From: Chromobacterium subtsugae
GTDB taxonomy: Bacteria > Pseudomonadota > Gammaproteobacteria > Burkholderiales > Chromobacteriaceae
Assembly: GCF_001676875.1 (NCBI RefSeq)
Contig: NZ_JYKA01000006.1
Span: forward strand, 1-64,000
DNA: 64,000 bases
Direction: 5' to 3'
Part shown: piece after piece, positions 1 through 8,530 of the stretch
Layout of the letters: each line of letters opens with the position of its first letter
Numbering within the stretch: the first letter of the stretch is position 1
Translations under genes and position numbers: made by a program
Notes under the pieces: generated by a model
Told to the model about the DNA's origin: nothing
The model's input: only the letters and a program-made list of their open reading frames with translations
Database searches by the model: none

Positions 1-413
1 GGTGCTTGTGCGCCTTCTTGGCTACCGGAGCGGAAGCGTCGGCCTTGGCGGCTTGGGCTTTTCTGAGCGGAAGCTTCTTTCTTCACAGCGTGCTTTTTAG
101 CGGCGTGCTTGTGAGCCTTCTTGGCTTTCGGAGCGGAAGCGTCGGCCTTGGCGGCTTGGGCTTTCTGAGCGGCGGAAGCGTCTTTCTTGGCTACGTGCTT
201 TTTAGCGTGCTTTTTGGCAGCTTTTTTAGCCGGAGCGGAAGCGTCAGCCTTGGCGGCTTGAGCTTTTTGAGCAGCGGAAGCTACTTTTTTCTTTTCAACT
301 TTTTTGGCCTTGTGGATGGCCGGAGCGGAAGCAGCAGCTTTTTCAGCGGCGAAACCGTTAGCGGATACCAGGCTGAAAGCAGCGGTCAGGGCGAGCAGAG
401 CCAGCTTTTTCAT
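1..413 (-). CDS. asr: Asr-like acid-shock protein, Lys/Ala/His-rich repeats (partial, apparent frameshift)
   Basis: The product begins with an exported-protein signal (MKKLALLALTAAF, likely cut after GFA/AA), followed by tandem units such as AQKAQAAKADASAP and KKHAKKHVAKK. This composition and the AQKAQAAK and KKHAKKH words resemble the periplasmic acid-shock protein Asr of enterobacteria, a basic, disordered protein induced by acid. A good ribosome site (TAGGAG) lies 8 bases before the ATG at 413. The reading frame is clean to about position 63. There the second copy of a DNA repeat carries four T instead of three on the plus strand (59-62), shifting the frame so that the expected KAQAAKADASAP becomes SPSRQGRRF. 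The 3' end lies outside the window. It sits just downstream of rstAB with an RstA-type box upstream, which supports the assignment. A histone H1-like protein is the alternative, but the signal peptide argues against that. Confidence 0.75.
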   Translation of the reverse strand, partial: MKKLALLALTAAFSLVSANGFAAEKAAASAPAIHKAKKVEKKKVASAAQKAQAAKADASAPAKKAAKKHAKKHVAKKDASAAQKAQAAKADASAPKAKKAHKHAAKKHAVKKEASAQKSPSRQGRRFRSGSQEGAQA

Positions 414-468
414 TTACGAAACTCCTAAGTTTCTTTCGATTGGGGTGAAACGGACCCGTAAAAGTCCT

Positions 469-497
469 AATTCAGGCCGTGATGCTATCTATGGCAA
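469..497 (-). promoter_or_regulatory. Possible promoter of the asr-like gene
   Basis: On the minus strand a -35 of TTGCCA (492-497) is followed after 17 bases by a weak -10, TGAATT (469-474), about 56 bases before the start codon. The -10 matches only three of six consensus bases, which suits a promoter needing an activator. The RstA-type box is centred roughly 75 bases upstream of the inferred start of transcription. Confidence 0.35.
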
Positions 498-529
498 GGG
501 GGAGCGTCTAGGGGAGGCGTGTATCTCTA

Positions 530-543
530 TGTTACAAAATGTA
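530..543 (-). promoter_or_regulatory. RstA box upstream of the asr-like gene
   Basis: The minus strand reads TACATTTTGTAACA. The Escherichia coli RstA box, as I recall it, is TACATNTNGTTACA, so only one of the fixed positions differs. The site is between the stop codon of rstB (546) and the asr-like start (413). In E. coli, asr is a known RstA target. The placement next to the rstAB genes themselves makes a functional site likely. Confidence 0.6.
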
Positions 544-545
544 CA

Positions 546-1820
546 TCAGGCTGTCGGCCAGCGAAGCAAAAAGCGCGCGCCGCCCATCGGCGAGCTTTCC
601 ACTTTGACGTCGCCGCCATGGGCGCGGGCAATGCCGGCGACGATGGCGAGGCCCAGGCCGTGGCCGCCGGTCTTGCGGCCGCGGCTCTCGTCCAGCCGCA
701 CGAAGGGGTCGAACACCCGCTCGCGGTCTTCGGCCGGAATGCCGGGGCCATCGTCGTCGACGATGATGCAGTAGTGCTGCTTGTCGATCAGGATATGGGT
801 GGCGACGATGGAGCCGGCGTGGCGGCGGGCGTTGGACAGCAGATTGTCCAGCGCGCGGGTGATCAGGTGCTCGTCGGCGATGATTTCCAGCGTGTCGCCC
901 ACTGGTTCTATCCAGTGGATTTCCTGCGCCAGCGCCGCCTGGCCGGCGATGCGGTCGCGCGCCCAGGGGATGGCGTTGAAGCTGGTCAGCTTCAGCGGCG
1001 CTTCCGGGCGGTCCAGCCGGGCGTGGAACAGCAGCTCTTCCACCAGCTTGTCGATGGCGGTGAGGTCGCGTTCTATCGCCTGGCGCTCCTTGGACTCCTC
1101 GTCGCCCTCCAGCAGCGCCAGCCGGTAGCGCAACCGCGCCAGCGGCGTGCGCAGCTCATGGGCGACGGCGTTGGTCAGCGTTTTCTTGCTGTTGATCAGC
1201 GCGCCGATGTTGTCGGCCATGTGGTTGAACGCCACGGCCAGGTGCTGGACGCCGGAGTGCGGCGGCAGGTCGACGCGGGCGGAGAGGTCGCCGTTGGCCA
1301 GCCGGCCGGAGGCGCGCTCCAGCGCCACCAGGTCGCGCCAGTGCGGCCGCATCCACAGGAACACCGGTATCGCCAGCGACAGGCCCAACAGGCCCAGCAG
1401 CGCGTAGTCGAACCACTTGAGCCTATGCAGGAAGAACAGGTAGCGCAGCGGGCCGGCCACCAGCAGGTAATTGCTGTCCTGCAGCTTTTGCAGGAACAGG
1501 TATTTGTCCTCCAGCATCACGATTTCGCCGCGGTCCAGCGCCTGCCTGGACTCGTCGTCCAGGATGTAGTTGCTCATCTTTTCCACTTTGACGCGGAAGG
1601 TGAAGCCGTAGTCGGCGTTGGCCAGGGTTTCGCTCCAGCGGTCCTCCGGCACGCCGCGCAGGTCGGCCTCGATCAGCGACAGCGTGGTGCGCAGCAGGTC
1701 GGCCAGGTAGCGTTCGCCGACATCGTCCACCGCCTGCTTGTAAACCACGCCAACCATGATCACCGCCACCAGGAAACAGGACATCAGCAGCAGGTAGAAC
1801 TGGATGAAAAGACGGCGCAT
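546..1820 (-). CDS. rstB: Sensor histidine kinase RstB
   Basis: A 424-residue inner-membrane histidine kinase, partner of the response regulator encoded six bases upstream. The N-terminus (FIQFYLLLMSCFLVAV) forms the first membrane helix. A short periplasmic loop of about 110 residues follows, then a second helix at about 138-157 ending in the RstB-like FLWMRPHW. A HAMP-like region and the phosphoacceptor block HELRTPLARLRYRL (His221) come next. The ATPase part shows the N box (ALDNLLSNARRHA), DDDGPGIP and GGHGLGLAIV. The similarity to enterobacterial RstB runs from start to end, and the length fits (RstB is about 430 residues). RstB responds to acid and Mg/PhoPQ-linked signals in enterobacteria; the signal here is unknown. 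Confidence 0.88.
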   Translation of the reverse strand: MRRLFIQFYLLLMSCFLVAVIMVGVVYKQAVDDVGERYLADLLRTTLSLIEADLRGVPEDRWSETLANADYGFTFRVKVEKMSNYILDDESRQALDRGEIVMLEDKYLFLQKLQDSNYLLVAGPLRYLFFLHRLKWFDYALLGLLGLSLAIPVFLWMRPHWRDLVALERASGRLANGDLSARVDLPPHSGVQHLAVAFNHMADNIGALINSKKTLTNAVAHELRTPLARLRYRLALLEGDEESKERQAIERDLTAIDKLVEELLFHARLDRPEAPLKLTSFNAIPWARDRIAGQAALAQEIHWIEPVGDTLEIIADEHLITRALDNLLSNARRHAGSIVATHILIDKQHYCIIVDDDGPGIPAEDRERVFDPFVRLDESRGRKTGGHGLGLAIVAGIARAHGGDVKVESSPMGGARFLLRWPTA

Positions 1821-1826
1821 CCGCGC

Positions 1827-2546
1827 TTACTCCCAGCCGGACAGCGAGAACAGATAGCCGCGGTTGCGCACCGTCTTGATGCGGAACGGTTCGCTGGGGT
1901 TGTCGCCCAGCTTCTTGCGCAGCCGCGAGATGGCCACGTCTATGCTGCGGTCGAGGCCGTCGTAGCTGACGCCGCGCATTTCCTTCAGCAGCACGTCGCG
2001 GTTCAGCGTTTCGCCGGCGTGGCTGGCCAACAGCCACAGCAGGTCGAAGTCCGAGGTGGACAGCGGGATCTTCTCGCCGGCCAGCACCACGTCGCGGCTG
2101 ACCGGGTCGATCGACAGCTGGCCGAACACCGCCTTGCGCGAGCCCTTGGCCGGCTGCTGCGCTTCCGCGGCCGTTTGCGCCGGGCGCAGATTGCGCAGCT
2201 GCGCGCGCAGCCGCGCCACCAGCACCGACGGCGGCGTGGTTTTCAGGATGTAGTCGTTGGCGCCCAGCTCCAGGCCCAAGATCTGGTTCATGTCGCTGTC
2301 CAGCGAGGTCAGCATGATGATGGGGCCGTCGAACTTGGGGCGCAGCTCGCGGCAGATCGACAGGCCGTCCTTGCCGGGCAGCATGATGTCCAGCAGCACC
2401 ATGTCCGGCGCTTGGCGCGCGATGGTGTCCAGCGCGGCGTCGCCGCGCGGCTCCACCACCACTTCCATTTCATGGCGCGACAGGAAGTCGCTGATCAGTT
2501 CCGCCAGATCGGCGTCGTCTTCTACAAATACGATGCGGTGGGTCAT
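1827..2546 (-). CDS. rstA: OmpR-family response regulator RstA
   Basis: A 239-residue DNA-binding response regulator. The receiver domain has the acidic pair E9-D10-D11, phosphoacceptor Asp53 in VLLDIMLPGKDG, and a conserved Lys region near ANDYILK. The C-terminal winged helix ends in DRSIDVAISRLRKKLGDNP and IKTVRNRGYLF, typical of the OmpR/PhoB family. The start at 2546 (MTHRIVFVEDD) was chosen because the receiver fold begins there. In-frame upstream starts at 2558 (ATG) and 2612 (TTG) exist, and none has a strong ribosome site. The gene is followed by rstB after six bases, so the two form an operon, possibly read together with fdhE 79 bases upstream. Confidence 0.88.
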   Translation of the reverse strand: MTHRIVFVEDDADLAELISDFLSRHEMEVVVEPRGDAALDTIARQAPDMVLLDIMLPGKDGLSICRELRPKFDGPIIMLTSLDSDMNQILGLELGANDYILKTTPPSVLVARLRAQLRNLRPAQTAAEAQQPAKGSRKAVFGQLSIDPVSRDVVLAGEKIPLSTSDFDLLWLLASHAGETLNRDVLLKEMRGVSYDGLDRSIDVAISRLRKKLGDNPSEPFRIKTVRNRGYLFSLSGWE

Positions 2547-2625
2547 GCGTGCGTCCATGCGAGTGATTGCCGGTTTGACGGCAAGTATCTCGCGCCGGGG
2601 GCCGCGGCTCAAGTGCGGGCGGATC

Positions 2626-3516
2626 TCAAGCCGGCTCCCGGCCAGGCAGAAACAGCGGATTGAAGCCGATGCGGGCGAAGCCGGCCTCGCCGGCCAGCAG
2701 GTCCAGCGCCAGGCTGGCCAGGTCGTCGGCGCCGGCTTCCGCGCTGGTGTCCAGCAGCAGCGAGATCTGCTTCAGCGCGCCATGGCACTCGCCGCAGGCT
2801 TCCACTTCGCGCGCGCCGCGCGCCTGGTGCGGTTGCTGATGGTCGGGCGCGGCGGGGACATGGTCCTGCGCCGCCAGCGAGTAGTAATGCAGGTCCCGGC
2901 TGTTGCCGCAGGACAGGCAGCGCACCCGCCCCACCGGCCAGGCATGGCTGCACATCGAGCACAGCACGTAGCGCTGGGCATGGCCGCTGTCGCCGCGCAG
3001 CAGCAGCGAGGCCAAGGGCAGGCCGCCGCAGCACGGGCACCTCGCCTGTTGGCTTTGCGGCTCGGGCAGCGGGCGCTGGCGGATGCTGCGCGTGGCCTGC
3101 GCCTGCAGCGCGGCGCCCAGCAGCGGCAAGGCGGCGAACAGCGGGCCGTCCGTCGGATACTCGCCGTTGAGCAGATGTTCCGCCAGCCGGCTGAGCGCGG
3201 CGGCGTCCTGCGCCAGCAAGAGGCCCGCAGAGCCCCGGACCGGATCGGGCAGTTCCGACTCCAGCGACTGGAGCAGTTTTTCCAGCGCGGAGCGCGGATC
3301 CAGCCGGGAGGCGTCGTGCAGCGCCTGCTGTTGCTGGCAGATGGCGGCGCACAGCCGCAGAAAATCGGCCATCGCGTGGCCGTCGGCCAATTGCAGCAGC
3401 CGCGCGGCGCGGCGGGCGAAGATGTCGGGCGGCGGCCGCAGCACGGGCAGGCTCATCAGCGGGGCGTCGCCGGCGCGGATCTGCTCGGCGGGGAGGATGG
3501 GTTGGGTGGGTGTCAT
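2626..3516 (-). CDS. fdhE: Formate dehydrogenase accessory protein FdhE
   Basis: A cytoplasmic iron-binding protein needed to assemble active respiratory formate dehydrogenase. The sequence shows the expected series of four CxxC pairs: CPCC, CSMC, CLSC and CGEC, in the last half. The N-terminal helical part (PPDIFARRAARLLQLADG) also matches FdhE. The length of 296 residues is close to the usual 300-310. The start at 3516 (MTPTQPILP) is preferred because codons between it and an earlier ATG at 3549 are AT-rich and unlike the rest of the gene. Neither start has a clear ribosome site. It lies on the same strand as fdnGHI but is separated from them by a 330-base structured gap. Confidence 0.85.
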   Translation of the reverse strand: MTPTQPILPAEQIRAGDAPLMSLPVLRPPPDIFARRAARLLQLADGHAMADFLRLCAAICQQQQALHDASRLDPRSALEKLLQSLESELPDPVRGSAGLLLAQDAAALSRLAEHLLNGEYPTDGPLFAALPLLGAALQAQATRSIRQRPLPEPQSQQARCPCCGGLPLASLLLRGDSGHAQRYVLCSMCSHAWPVGRVRCLSCGNSRDLHYYSLAAQDHVPAAPDHQQPHQARGAREVEACGECHGALKQISLLLDTSAEAGADDLASLALDLLAGEAGFARIGFNPLFLPGREPA

Positions 3517-3549
3517 GGTTGATATTGAGGCTTTGAGATTGTTTGCCAT

Positions 3550-3876
3550 TTACATCGTAAGAAATCGATCTTTATCGACGCTAGGATCGAGTCGACGTGG
3601 CTGATTCCCCATCAGCGCAAGCCGGCTCCAAAGCCATTTCTAAGGTTTTAAGACGCCGGTTGTTCGACGCGGGGCGACGTTAGCGCCCCGCTAGTTCCGG
3701 CGGCTCCTTGGGAATGGGTTTGGTGCCGGGGTTTCGCCGCGCTGTTGGGGCGGCCTGGGATTGCCTCTGCGTGTGAATCTTCGATTCACTCAGCGATAGG
3801 GCTGGCCGCTCAGCCCCTGGCCCGTCTGCCGGGCGGAACCGGCACCTAAACATGTCGTCCGCGCAGCGGACACTCG
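3550..3876. other. Intergenic stretch rich in inverted repeats between fdnI and fdhE
   Basis: No coding frame is convincing here. Five perfect short inverted repeats occur in 200 bases: GCGGGGCG/CGCCCCGC (3669-3691), GTGAATC/GATTCAC (3773-3789), GGGCTG/CAGCCC (3799-3816), TGCCGG/CCGGCA (3827-3844) and GTCCGC/GCGGAC (3857-3871). None is followed by a clear T run on either strand, so simple intrinsic termination does not explain them. They may fold the fdnI-fdhE intergenic RNA, for example to protect or process the upstream message. Confidence 0.4.
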
Positions 3877-4494
3877 CTATTTCTTCCCCGTCATTTCCTT
3901 ATACCAGCCGGGATGGTGCTTCTTGGCCCAGGCATGGGTGACCACCCCCTCCACCATCGCCCGTATCGTGCCCTTCACCCACAGCGCGGCGTAGACGTGG
4001 ACGATGATGCTGGCGATCAGCGCGGTGGCGGCCCAGGCGTGCAGCAGCAGCGCCAGCCGGATCACCGGGATGGGAAAATAGCCGGAAAAGTACTGGCGCC
4101 AGGCGATGACGCCGGTGACCAGCATGGTGGCCACGCACAGGGTCATGGTCCAGAACATCGCCTTCTGGCCGCCGTTGTACTTGCCCACCTCCACCGTCTC
4201 ATGGCCGCGCAGCACGTCCTTCACCGCCAGCATCCACTGGATGTCCTGGCCGTTGATCAGGTTGCGCCGCCAGTAGCGGAAAAACTGGACGAAGAAGCCG
4301 ACGAACATCAGCACGCCGACGAAGGGGTGCACCATGCGCGCCAGCTGCGGCGTGCCGAACACGCCGGTCAGCCAGAAGAAGGCCGGGTAGAACAGCGCCA
4401 GTCCCGACAGCGCCAGCAGCACGAAGCAGATGGCGACGATCCAATGGTTGATCCGCTCGGCGGCGCTGTAGCGTTGCAGCAGTTTTTCCTTCAT
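3877..4494 (-). CDS. fdnI: Formate dehydrogenase cytochrome b subunit FdnI
   Basis: A 205-residue inner-membrane di-heme cytochrome b556, the gamma subunit that passes electrons from the iron-sulfur subunit to quinone. Four membrane helices are visible, starting with [21 protein letters not shown], and the haem-ligand histidines appear in [21 protein letters not shown] and IVHVYAALW. The length agrees with FdnI/FdoI of E. coli (about 210). It overlaps the end of fdnH by four bases, so the two are translationally coupled. Confidence 0.9.
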   Translation of the reverse strand: MKEKLLQRYSAAERINHWIVAICFVLLALSGLALFYPAFFWLTGVFGTPQLARMVHPFVGVLMFVGFFVQFFRYWRRNLINGQDIQWMLAVKDVLRGHETVEVGKYNGGQKAMFWTMTLCVATMLVTGVIAWRQYFSGYFPIPVIRLALLLHAWAATALIASIIVHVYAALWVKGTIRAMVEGVVTHAWAKKHHPGWYKEMTGKK

Positions 4495-5378
4495 CGCTTA
4501 TCCTCCTCGCGGGTTTCGTTTTCCTCATCGCCGTCGGCGCGGTTGGGGCCGACGGTGATGTAGTGCAGGAAGCCGAACAGGCCGGCGGCGGCGATGCCTA
4601 TCGTCGCCAGCGGCTTGAGCCAGCCCTTCCACAATTGCACGGTGGGGCTGATCTCCGGGTTGTTGGGCAGGCCGGAGTACTGCTCCGGCTTGTCGGCGTG
4701 GTGCAGCACGTACATCACGTGGGTGCCGCCTACGCCTTGCGGATCGTACAGGCCGGCATGCTGATAGCCGCGCCGCTGCAGGTCGGCCACCCGTTCCGCC
4801 GCCACTTCCTTCATGTCCTCCTTGGAGCCGAACTGGATGGCTCCGGTGGGACAGGTCTTGACGCAGGCCGGCTCCAGGCCGACGGCGACGCGATCCGAGC
4901 ACAGCGTGCACTTGTAGGCTTTGTTGTCTTCCTTGCTGATGCGCGGGATGTCGAACGGACAGCCGGCGATGCAGTAGCCGCAGCCTATGCAGTTTTCCTG
5001 GTGGAAATCGACGATGCCGTTGCTGTACTGGACGATGGCGCCCGGCGACGGACAGGCTTTCAGACAGCCCGGGTCGGCGCAGTGCATGCAGCCGTCCTTG
5101 CGGATCAGCCATTCCAGCTTGCCGTTGCTTTCCTCCTCGGCGAAGCGCATCACCGTCCAGGCCTTGGCGGACAGGTCGGTGGGATTGTCGTAGACGCCGA
5201 TGTTGTGGCCGACCTCCTCGCGGATGTCGTTCCATTCGGAACAGGCCACCTGGCACGCCTTGCAGCCTATGCAGGTGGAGGTGTCGATCAGCTTGGCCAC
5301 TTCCAGCGTCTGGCGGACCTTGGGGCTTTCGGTCGGGCTGGCGGAGCGGCGCTTGATATCCAGGGATTGCAATGGCAT
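4491..5378 (-). CDS. fdnH: Formate dehydrogenase iron-sulfur subunit FdnH
   Basis: A 295-residue beta subunit carrying four [4Fe-4S] clusters, seen as [40 protein letters not shown] and CTLCSDRV...ACVKTCP. A single membrane anchor lies near the C-terminus ([19 protein letters not shown]), which in the E. coli enzyme spans the membrane to reach the cytochrome. It begins 12 bases after the catalytic subunit stops. The N-terminus ([14 protein letters not shown]) is typical of FdnH/FdoH. Confidence 0.92.
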   Translation of the reverse strand: MPLQSLDIKRRSASPTESPKVRQTLEVAKLIDTSTCIGCKACQVACSEWNDIREEVGHNIGVYDNPTDLSAKAWTVMRFAEEESNGKLEWLIRKDGCMHCADPGCLKACPSPGAIVQYSNGIVDFHQENCIGCGYCIAGCPFDIPRISKEDNKAYKCTLCSDRVAVGLEPACVKTCPTGAIQFGSKEDMKEVAAERVADLQRRGYQHAGLYDPQGVGGTHVMYVLHHADKPEQYSGLPNNPEISPTVQLWKGWLKPLATIGIAAAGLFGFLHYITVGPNRADGDEENETREEDKR

Positions 5379-5390
5379 GGCGGCGGCTCC

Positions 5391-8300
5391 TTACAGTTTT
5401 TCCAGTTTGACCAGGAAGGCCTTGTACTCGGGCGTCTGGGTGTTGCAGTCGCCGACCGCGGGCGGCAGCGCATTGGTCAGATAGCCCGGCCGCGCCACGC
5501 CCTCCCAGCCCCAGTGCAGCGGGATGCCGATTTGGTGCACGGTCTGGCCGTTGACCTTCAGCGCCATCAGCCGCTTGGTGACCACCGCCTTGGCCTTGAC
5601 GAAGCCGCGGTTGGAGCTGACCTTGACCATGTCGCCCTGGACGATGCCTTTTTCGCGGGCCAGCGCCTCGCCGATTTCGACGAACTGCTCGGGCTGGGCG
5701 ATGGCGCTCAAGAGCACCGACTTGGTCCAGAATTGGAAGTGCTCGGTCAGCCGGTACGTGGTCCCGACATAGGGGAAGTCTTTGTGCGTGCCCAGCCGCT
5801 TCTTGTCGCTGTCGAACAGCCGCACCGCCGGGCTGGAGACAACTTTAGGATGCAGCGGGTTGGTGCCGATCGGGCTTTCCATCGGCTCGTAGTGTTCGGG
5901 GAAGGGGCCGTCCACCAGCTTGTCGGCGCAGAACAGCCGGCCCACGCCCTCGGGGTTCATGATGAAGGGCATCATGCCGGAGTCCGGCGCGGCGTCGGCC
6001 TTGAAGTCCGGCACGTCGCCGCCCACCCATTTGTCGCCGTTCCAGCTGATCAGCTTGCGCTTCGGGTCCCACGGCTTGCCGGACGGATCGCAGGAGGCGC
6101 GGTTGTACAGGATGCGGCGGTTGGCCGGCCACGACCACGACCAGCCCGGCGTATTGCCGAGGCCGGTGTCGGTGTTGTCGCGGCGCGCCATCTGGTTGCC
6201 GGCCTGCGGCCAGCAGCCGGAGAAGATCCAACAGGCGCAGGCGGTGCGGCCGTCGTCCTGCAGTACGGCGAAGCCGGGAATCTGCTCGCCCTTCTTCACC
6301 AAGGTCTTGCTGGGGTCGGCCGGGTCCGGCAGGTCGGCCAGCGCTTTGCCGTTCATTTCCATCGCCAGCTCGCTCGGCGTCGGGGCCTTCGGGTCGCGGT
6401 AGTTCCAGTTCACTTTCAGGATCGGTTCGGCCAGCTTGCCGCCTTCCTTGCGGTAGAGGTCGCGGATGGCGACGAACAATTCGCCGATGATCTCGTTGTC
6501 GCCGCGGGCCTCGCCCGGCGGTTCGGCGCCTTTCCAGTGCCATTGCAGCCAGCGCGCGGAGTTGACGATGGAGCCGTCCTCTTCGGCGAAACAGGTGGAG
6601 GGCAGCCGGAACACCGTGGTCTGGATCTTGGCCGGGTCGACGTCATGCGCCTCGCCGTGGTTTTGCCAGAAGGTGGAGGTCTCGGTGGCGATCGGGTCGA
6701 TGATCACCATGTACTTGAGCTTGGAGAAGGCCTCGGTCACCTTGGCGGCGTCAGGGAAGCTGGCCAGCGGGTTGAAGCCCTGCACGATGAAGCCGTTCAT
6801 CTTGCCCTGGTACATCAGCTCCGCCATGTGCAGCACGTCGTACATCTTGTCCCACTTGGGCAGCCAATCGTAGCCCCAGTCGTTTTCCTTGCTCGCGTTG
6901 TCGCCCCACATCCATTTCATCAGGCTGACGAAGAACTTCGGCGTGTTGCTCCAGTAGTTGAACTGGTTGGCCTGCAGGCTCTTGGGCGTGGTCTTGGCCA
7001 GATAAGTGGCCAGGTCGGGATGGTCGGCTTCGCTCGGCAGCGTCAGGTAGCCGGGCAGACTGGTGGACAACAGGCCCAGGTCGGACAGGCCCTGGATGTT
7101 GGAGTGGCCGCGCAGCGCGTTGACGCCGCCGCCGGGCATGCCGACGTTGCCGAGCAAGAGCTGGATCATCGCCATGGTGCGGATGTTCTGCGTGCCGGTG
7201 GTGTGCTGGGTCCAGCCCAGCGCGTACAGGATGGTGCCGGCCTTGTCGGGGCGGGCGGTCTCGCCCAGTTCCTTGCACACCTGCAGAAAGCCGTCCACCG
7301 GCGTGCCGCAGATATTGTTGACTACTTCCGGCGTGTAGCGCGCGTAGTGCTGCTTCAACAGCTGCCAGACGCAGCGCGGGTGTTGCAGCGTGGGGTCGGT
7401 CTTGGCGTAGCCGTCGTCGCCCAGCTCGTAGTTCCAGCTGCTCTTGTCGTACTTGCCTTTGGCGGCGTCGTAGCCGGAGAACAGGCCATCGTCGAAATGA
7501 TAATCCTCGCGCACGATCAGCGCGGCGTTGGTGTAGGCCTTGACGTAGTCCCAGTGAATCTTGTCGTTTTGGATCAGCCAGTTGATCACGCCGCCCAGGA
7601 AGGCGATGTCCGAGCCGACGCGGATCGGCAGGTAGAGGTCGGACACCGAGGCGGTGCGGTTGTAGCGCGGGTCCACCACGATCAGCCGCGTGCCGCGGGT
7701 CTTTTTCGCCTCTATCGCCCACTTGAAGCCCACCGGGTGCGCCTCGGCGGCATTGCCGCCCATCACCAGGATGAAGTCGGCGTTCTTGATGTCCACCCAG
7801 CTGTTGGTCATGGCGCCGCGGCCGAAGGTGGAGGCCAGCGCCGACACCGTCGGGCCGTGGCAGACACGGGCCTGGGCGTCGGTGGCGACGATGCCCAGGC
7901 TGCGGATGAATTTCTGCGAGATGATGCCGGTTTCGTTGGAGCCGGCCGAGGCGGTCAGCATCGCGGTGGACAGCCAGCGGTTGATCGGCACGCCGGCGGC
8001 GTTCTTCTCGACGATATGCGCGTCGCGGTCGTCCTTCATCAGCCGGGCGATGCGGGAAACCGCCTCGTCCCAGCTGATTCGCTTCCACTCGCCGCTGCCG
8101 GCTTCGCGCACTTCGGGGTATTTCAGCCGCTTGGGGCTGTGGATGAAGTCGAGCAGGCCGGCGCCCTTCGGACAGAGCGAGCCGCGGCTGACCGGATGGT
8201 CCGGATCGCCCTCGATATGGTAGATCTCGCCGTGCGTGTTCTTGGCACCGTCGCCCAGGCCGTACAGGATCAGGCCGCAGCCGACGGAACAGTAGGTACA

Positions 8301-8447
8301 GGTGTTGCGGGTTTCGCGCGCGCCCATCAGCTTGAACTGCCTCACTTCGGCCAGCGCCAGCTGCGGCGCGAAACCCATGGCGACCAGGCTGGATGCTCCC
8401 AGCTGCGCGGCGGTCAGCTTGAACAGCTGGCGTCGGGTGACTTCCAT
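5391..8447 (-). CDS. fdnG: Formate dehydrogenase catalytic subunit FdnG, cysteine-type, Tat-exported
   Basis: A 1018-residue molybdopterin enzyme oxidising formate on the periplasmic side. The start at 8447 is chosen because it gives a twin-arginine signal at once (MEVTRRQLFKLTAA) and has a GGAG ribosome site eight bases upstream; an earlier in-frame ATG at 8504 does not. The [4Fe-4S] cysteines C50, C53, C57 and C92 are present (CTYCSVGC, SLCPKGA). The metal ligand is Cys196 in ARVCHGPTV, encoded by TGC, at the same position as selenocysteine 196 of E. coli FdnG. No UGA recoding is therefore needed. The length agrees with E. coli (1015). It is the first gene of fdnGHI. Confidence 0.93.
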   Translation of the reverse strand: MEVTRRQLFKLTAAQLGASSLVAMGFAPQLALAEVRQFKLMGARETRNTCTYCSVGCGLILYGLGDGAKNTHGEIYHIEGDPDHPVSRGSLCPKGAGLLDFIHSPKRLKYPEVREAGSGEWKRISWDEAVSRIARLMKDDRDAHIVEKNAAGVPINRWLSTAMLTASAGSNETGIISQKFIRSLGIVATDAQARVCHGPTVSALASTFGRGAMTNSWVDIKNADFILVMGGNAAEAHPVGFKWAIEAKKTRGTRLIVVDPRYNRTASVSDLYLPIRVGSDIAFLGGVINWLIQNDKIHWDYVKAYTNAALIVREDYHFDDGLFSGYDAAKGKYDKSSWNYELGDDGYAKTDPTLQHPRCVWQLLKQHYARYTPEVVNNICGTPVDGFLQVCKELGETARPDKAGTILYALGWTQHTTGTQNIRTMAMIQLLLGNVGMPGGGVNALRGHSNIQGLSDLGLLSTSLPGYLTLPSEADHPDLATYLAKTTPKSLQANQFNYWSNTPKFFVSLMKWMWGDNASKENDWGYDWLPKWDKMYDVLHMAELMYQGKMNGFIVQGFNPLASFPDAAKVTEAFSKLKYMVIIDPIATETSTFWQNHGEAHDVDPAKIQTTVFRLPSTCFAEEDGSIVNSARWLQWHWKGAEPPGEARGDNEIIGELFVAIRDLYRKEGGKLAEPILKVNWNYRDPKAPTPSELAMEMNGKALADLPDPADPSKTLVKKGEQIPGFAVLQDDGRTACACWIFSGCWPQAGNQMARRDNTDTGLGNTPGWSWSWPANRRILYNRASCDPSGKPWDPKRKLISWNGDKWVGGDVPDFKADAAPDSGMMPFIMNPEGVGRLFCADKLVDGPFPEHYEPMESPIGTNPLHPKVVSSPAVRLFDSDKKRLGTHKDFPYVGTTYRLTEHFQFWTKSVLLSAIAQPEQFVEIGEALAREKGIVQGDMVKVSSNRGFVKAKAVVTKRLMALKVNGQTVHQIGIPLHWGWEGVARPGYLTNALPPAVGDCNTQTPEYKAFLVKLEKL

Positions 8448-8530
8448 CGTCCATCTCCTCCAGGCGATCCGCCGATTGGCAGGATGCGGATATTCCCATT
8501 TCATGCAAGTGCTGCGGTCGGTATTTTTTT

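Noticed and set aside
1-300. CRISPR-like or satellite repeat at the left edge
   Set aside because: The repeats are imperfect, coding and in phase with a Lys/Ala-rich protein. There are no regular spacers.
6-428. A 140-codon plus-strand frame of Gly/Ser/Phe/Leu repeats at the left edge
   Set aside because: It mirrors the Lys/Ala repeats of the minus-strand asr-like gene, which has a signal peptide and a ribosome site. The plus-strand frame has neither.
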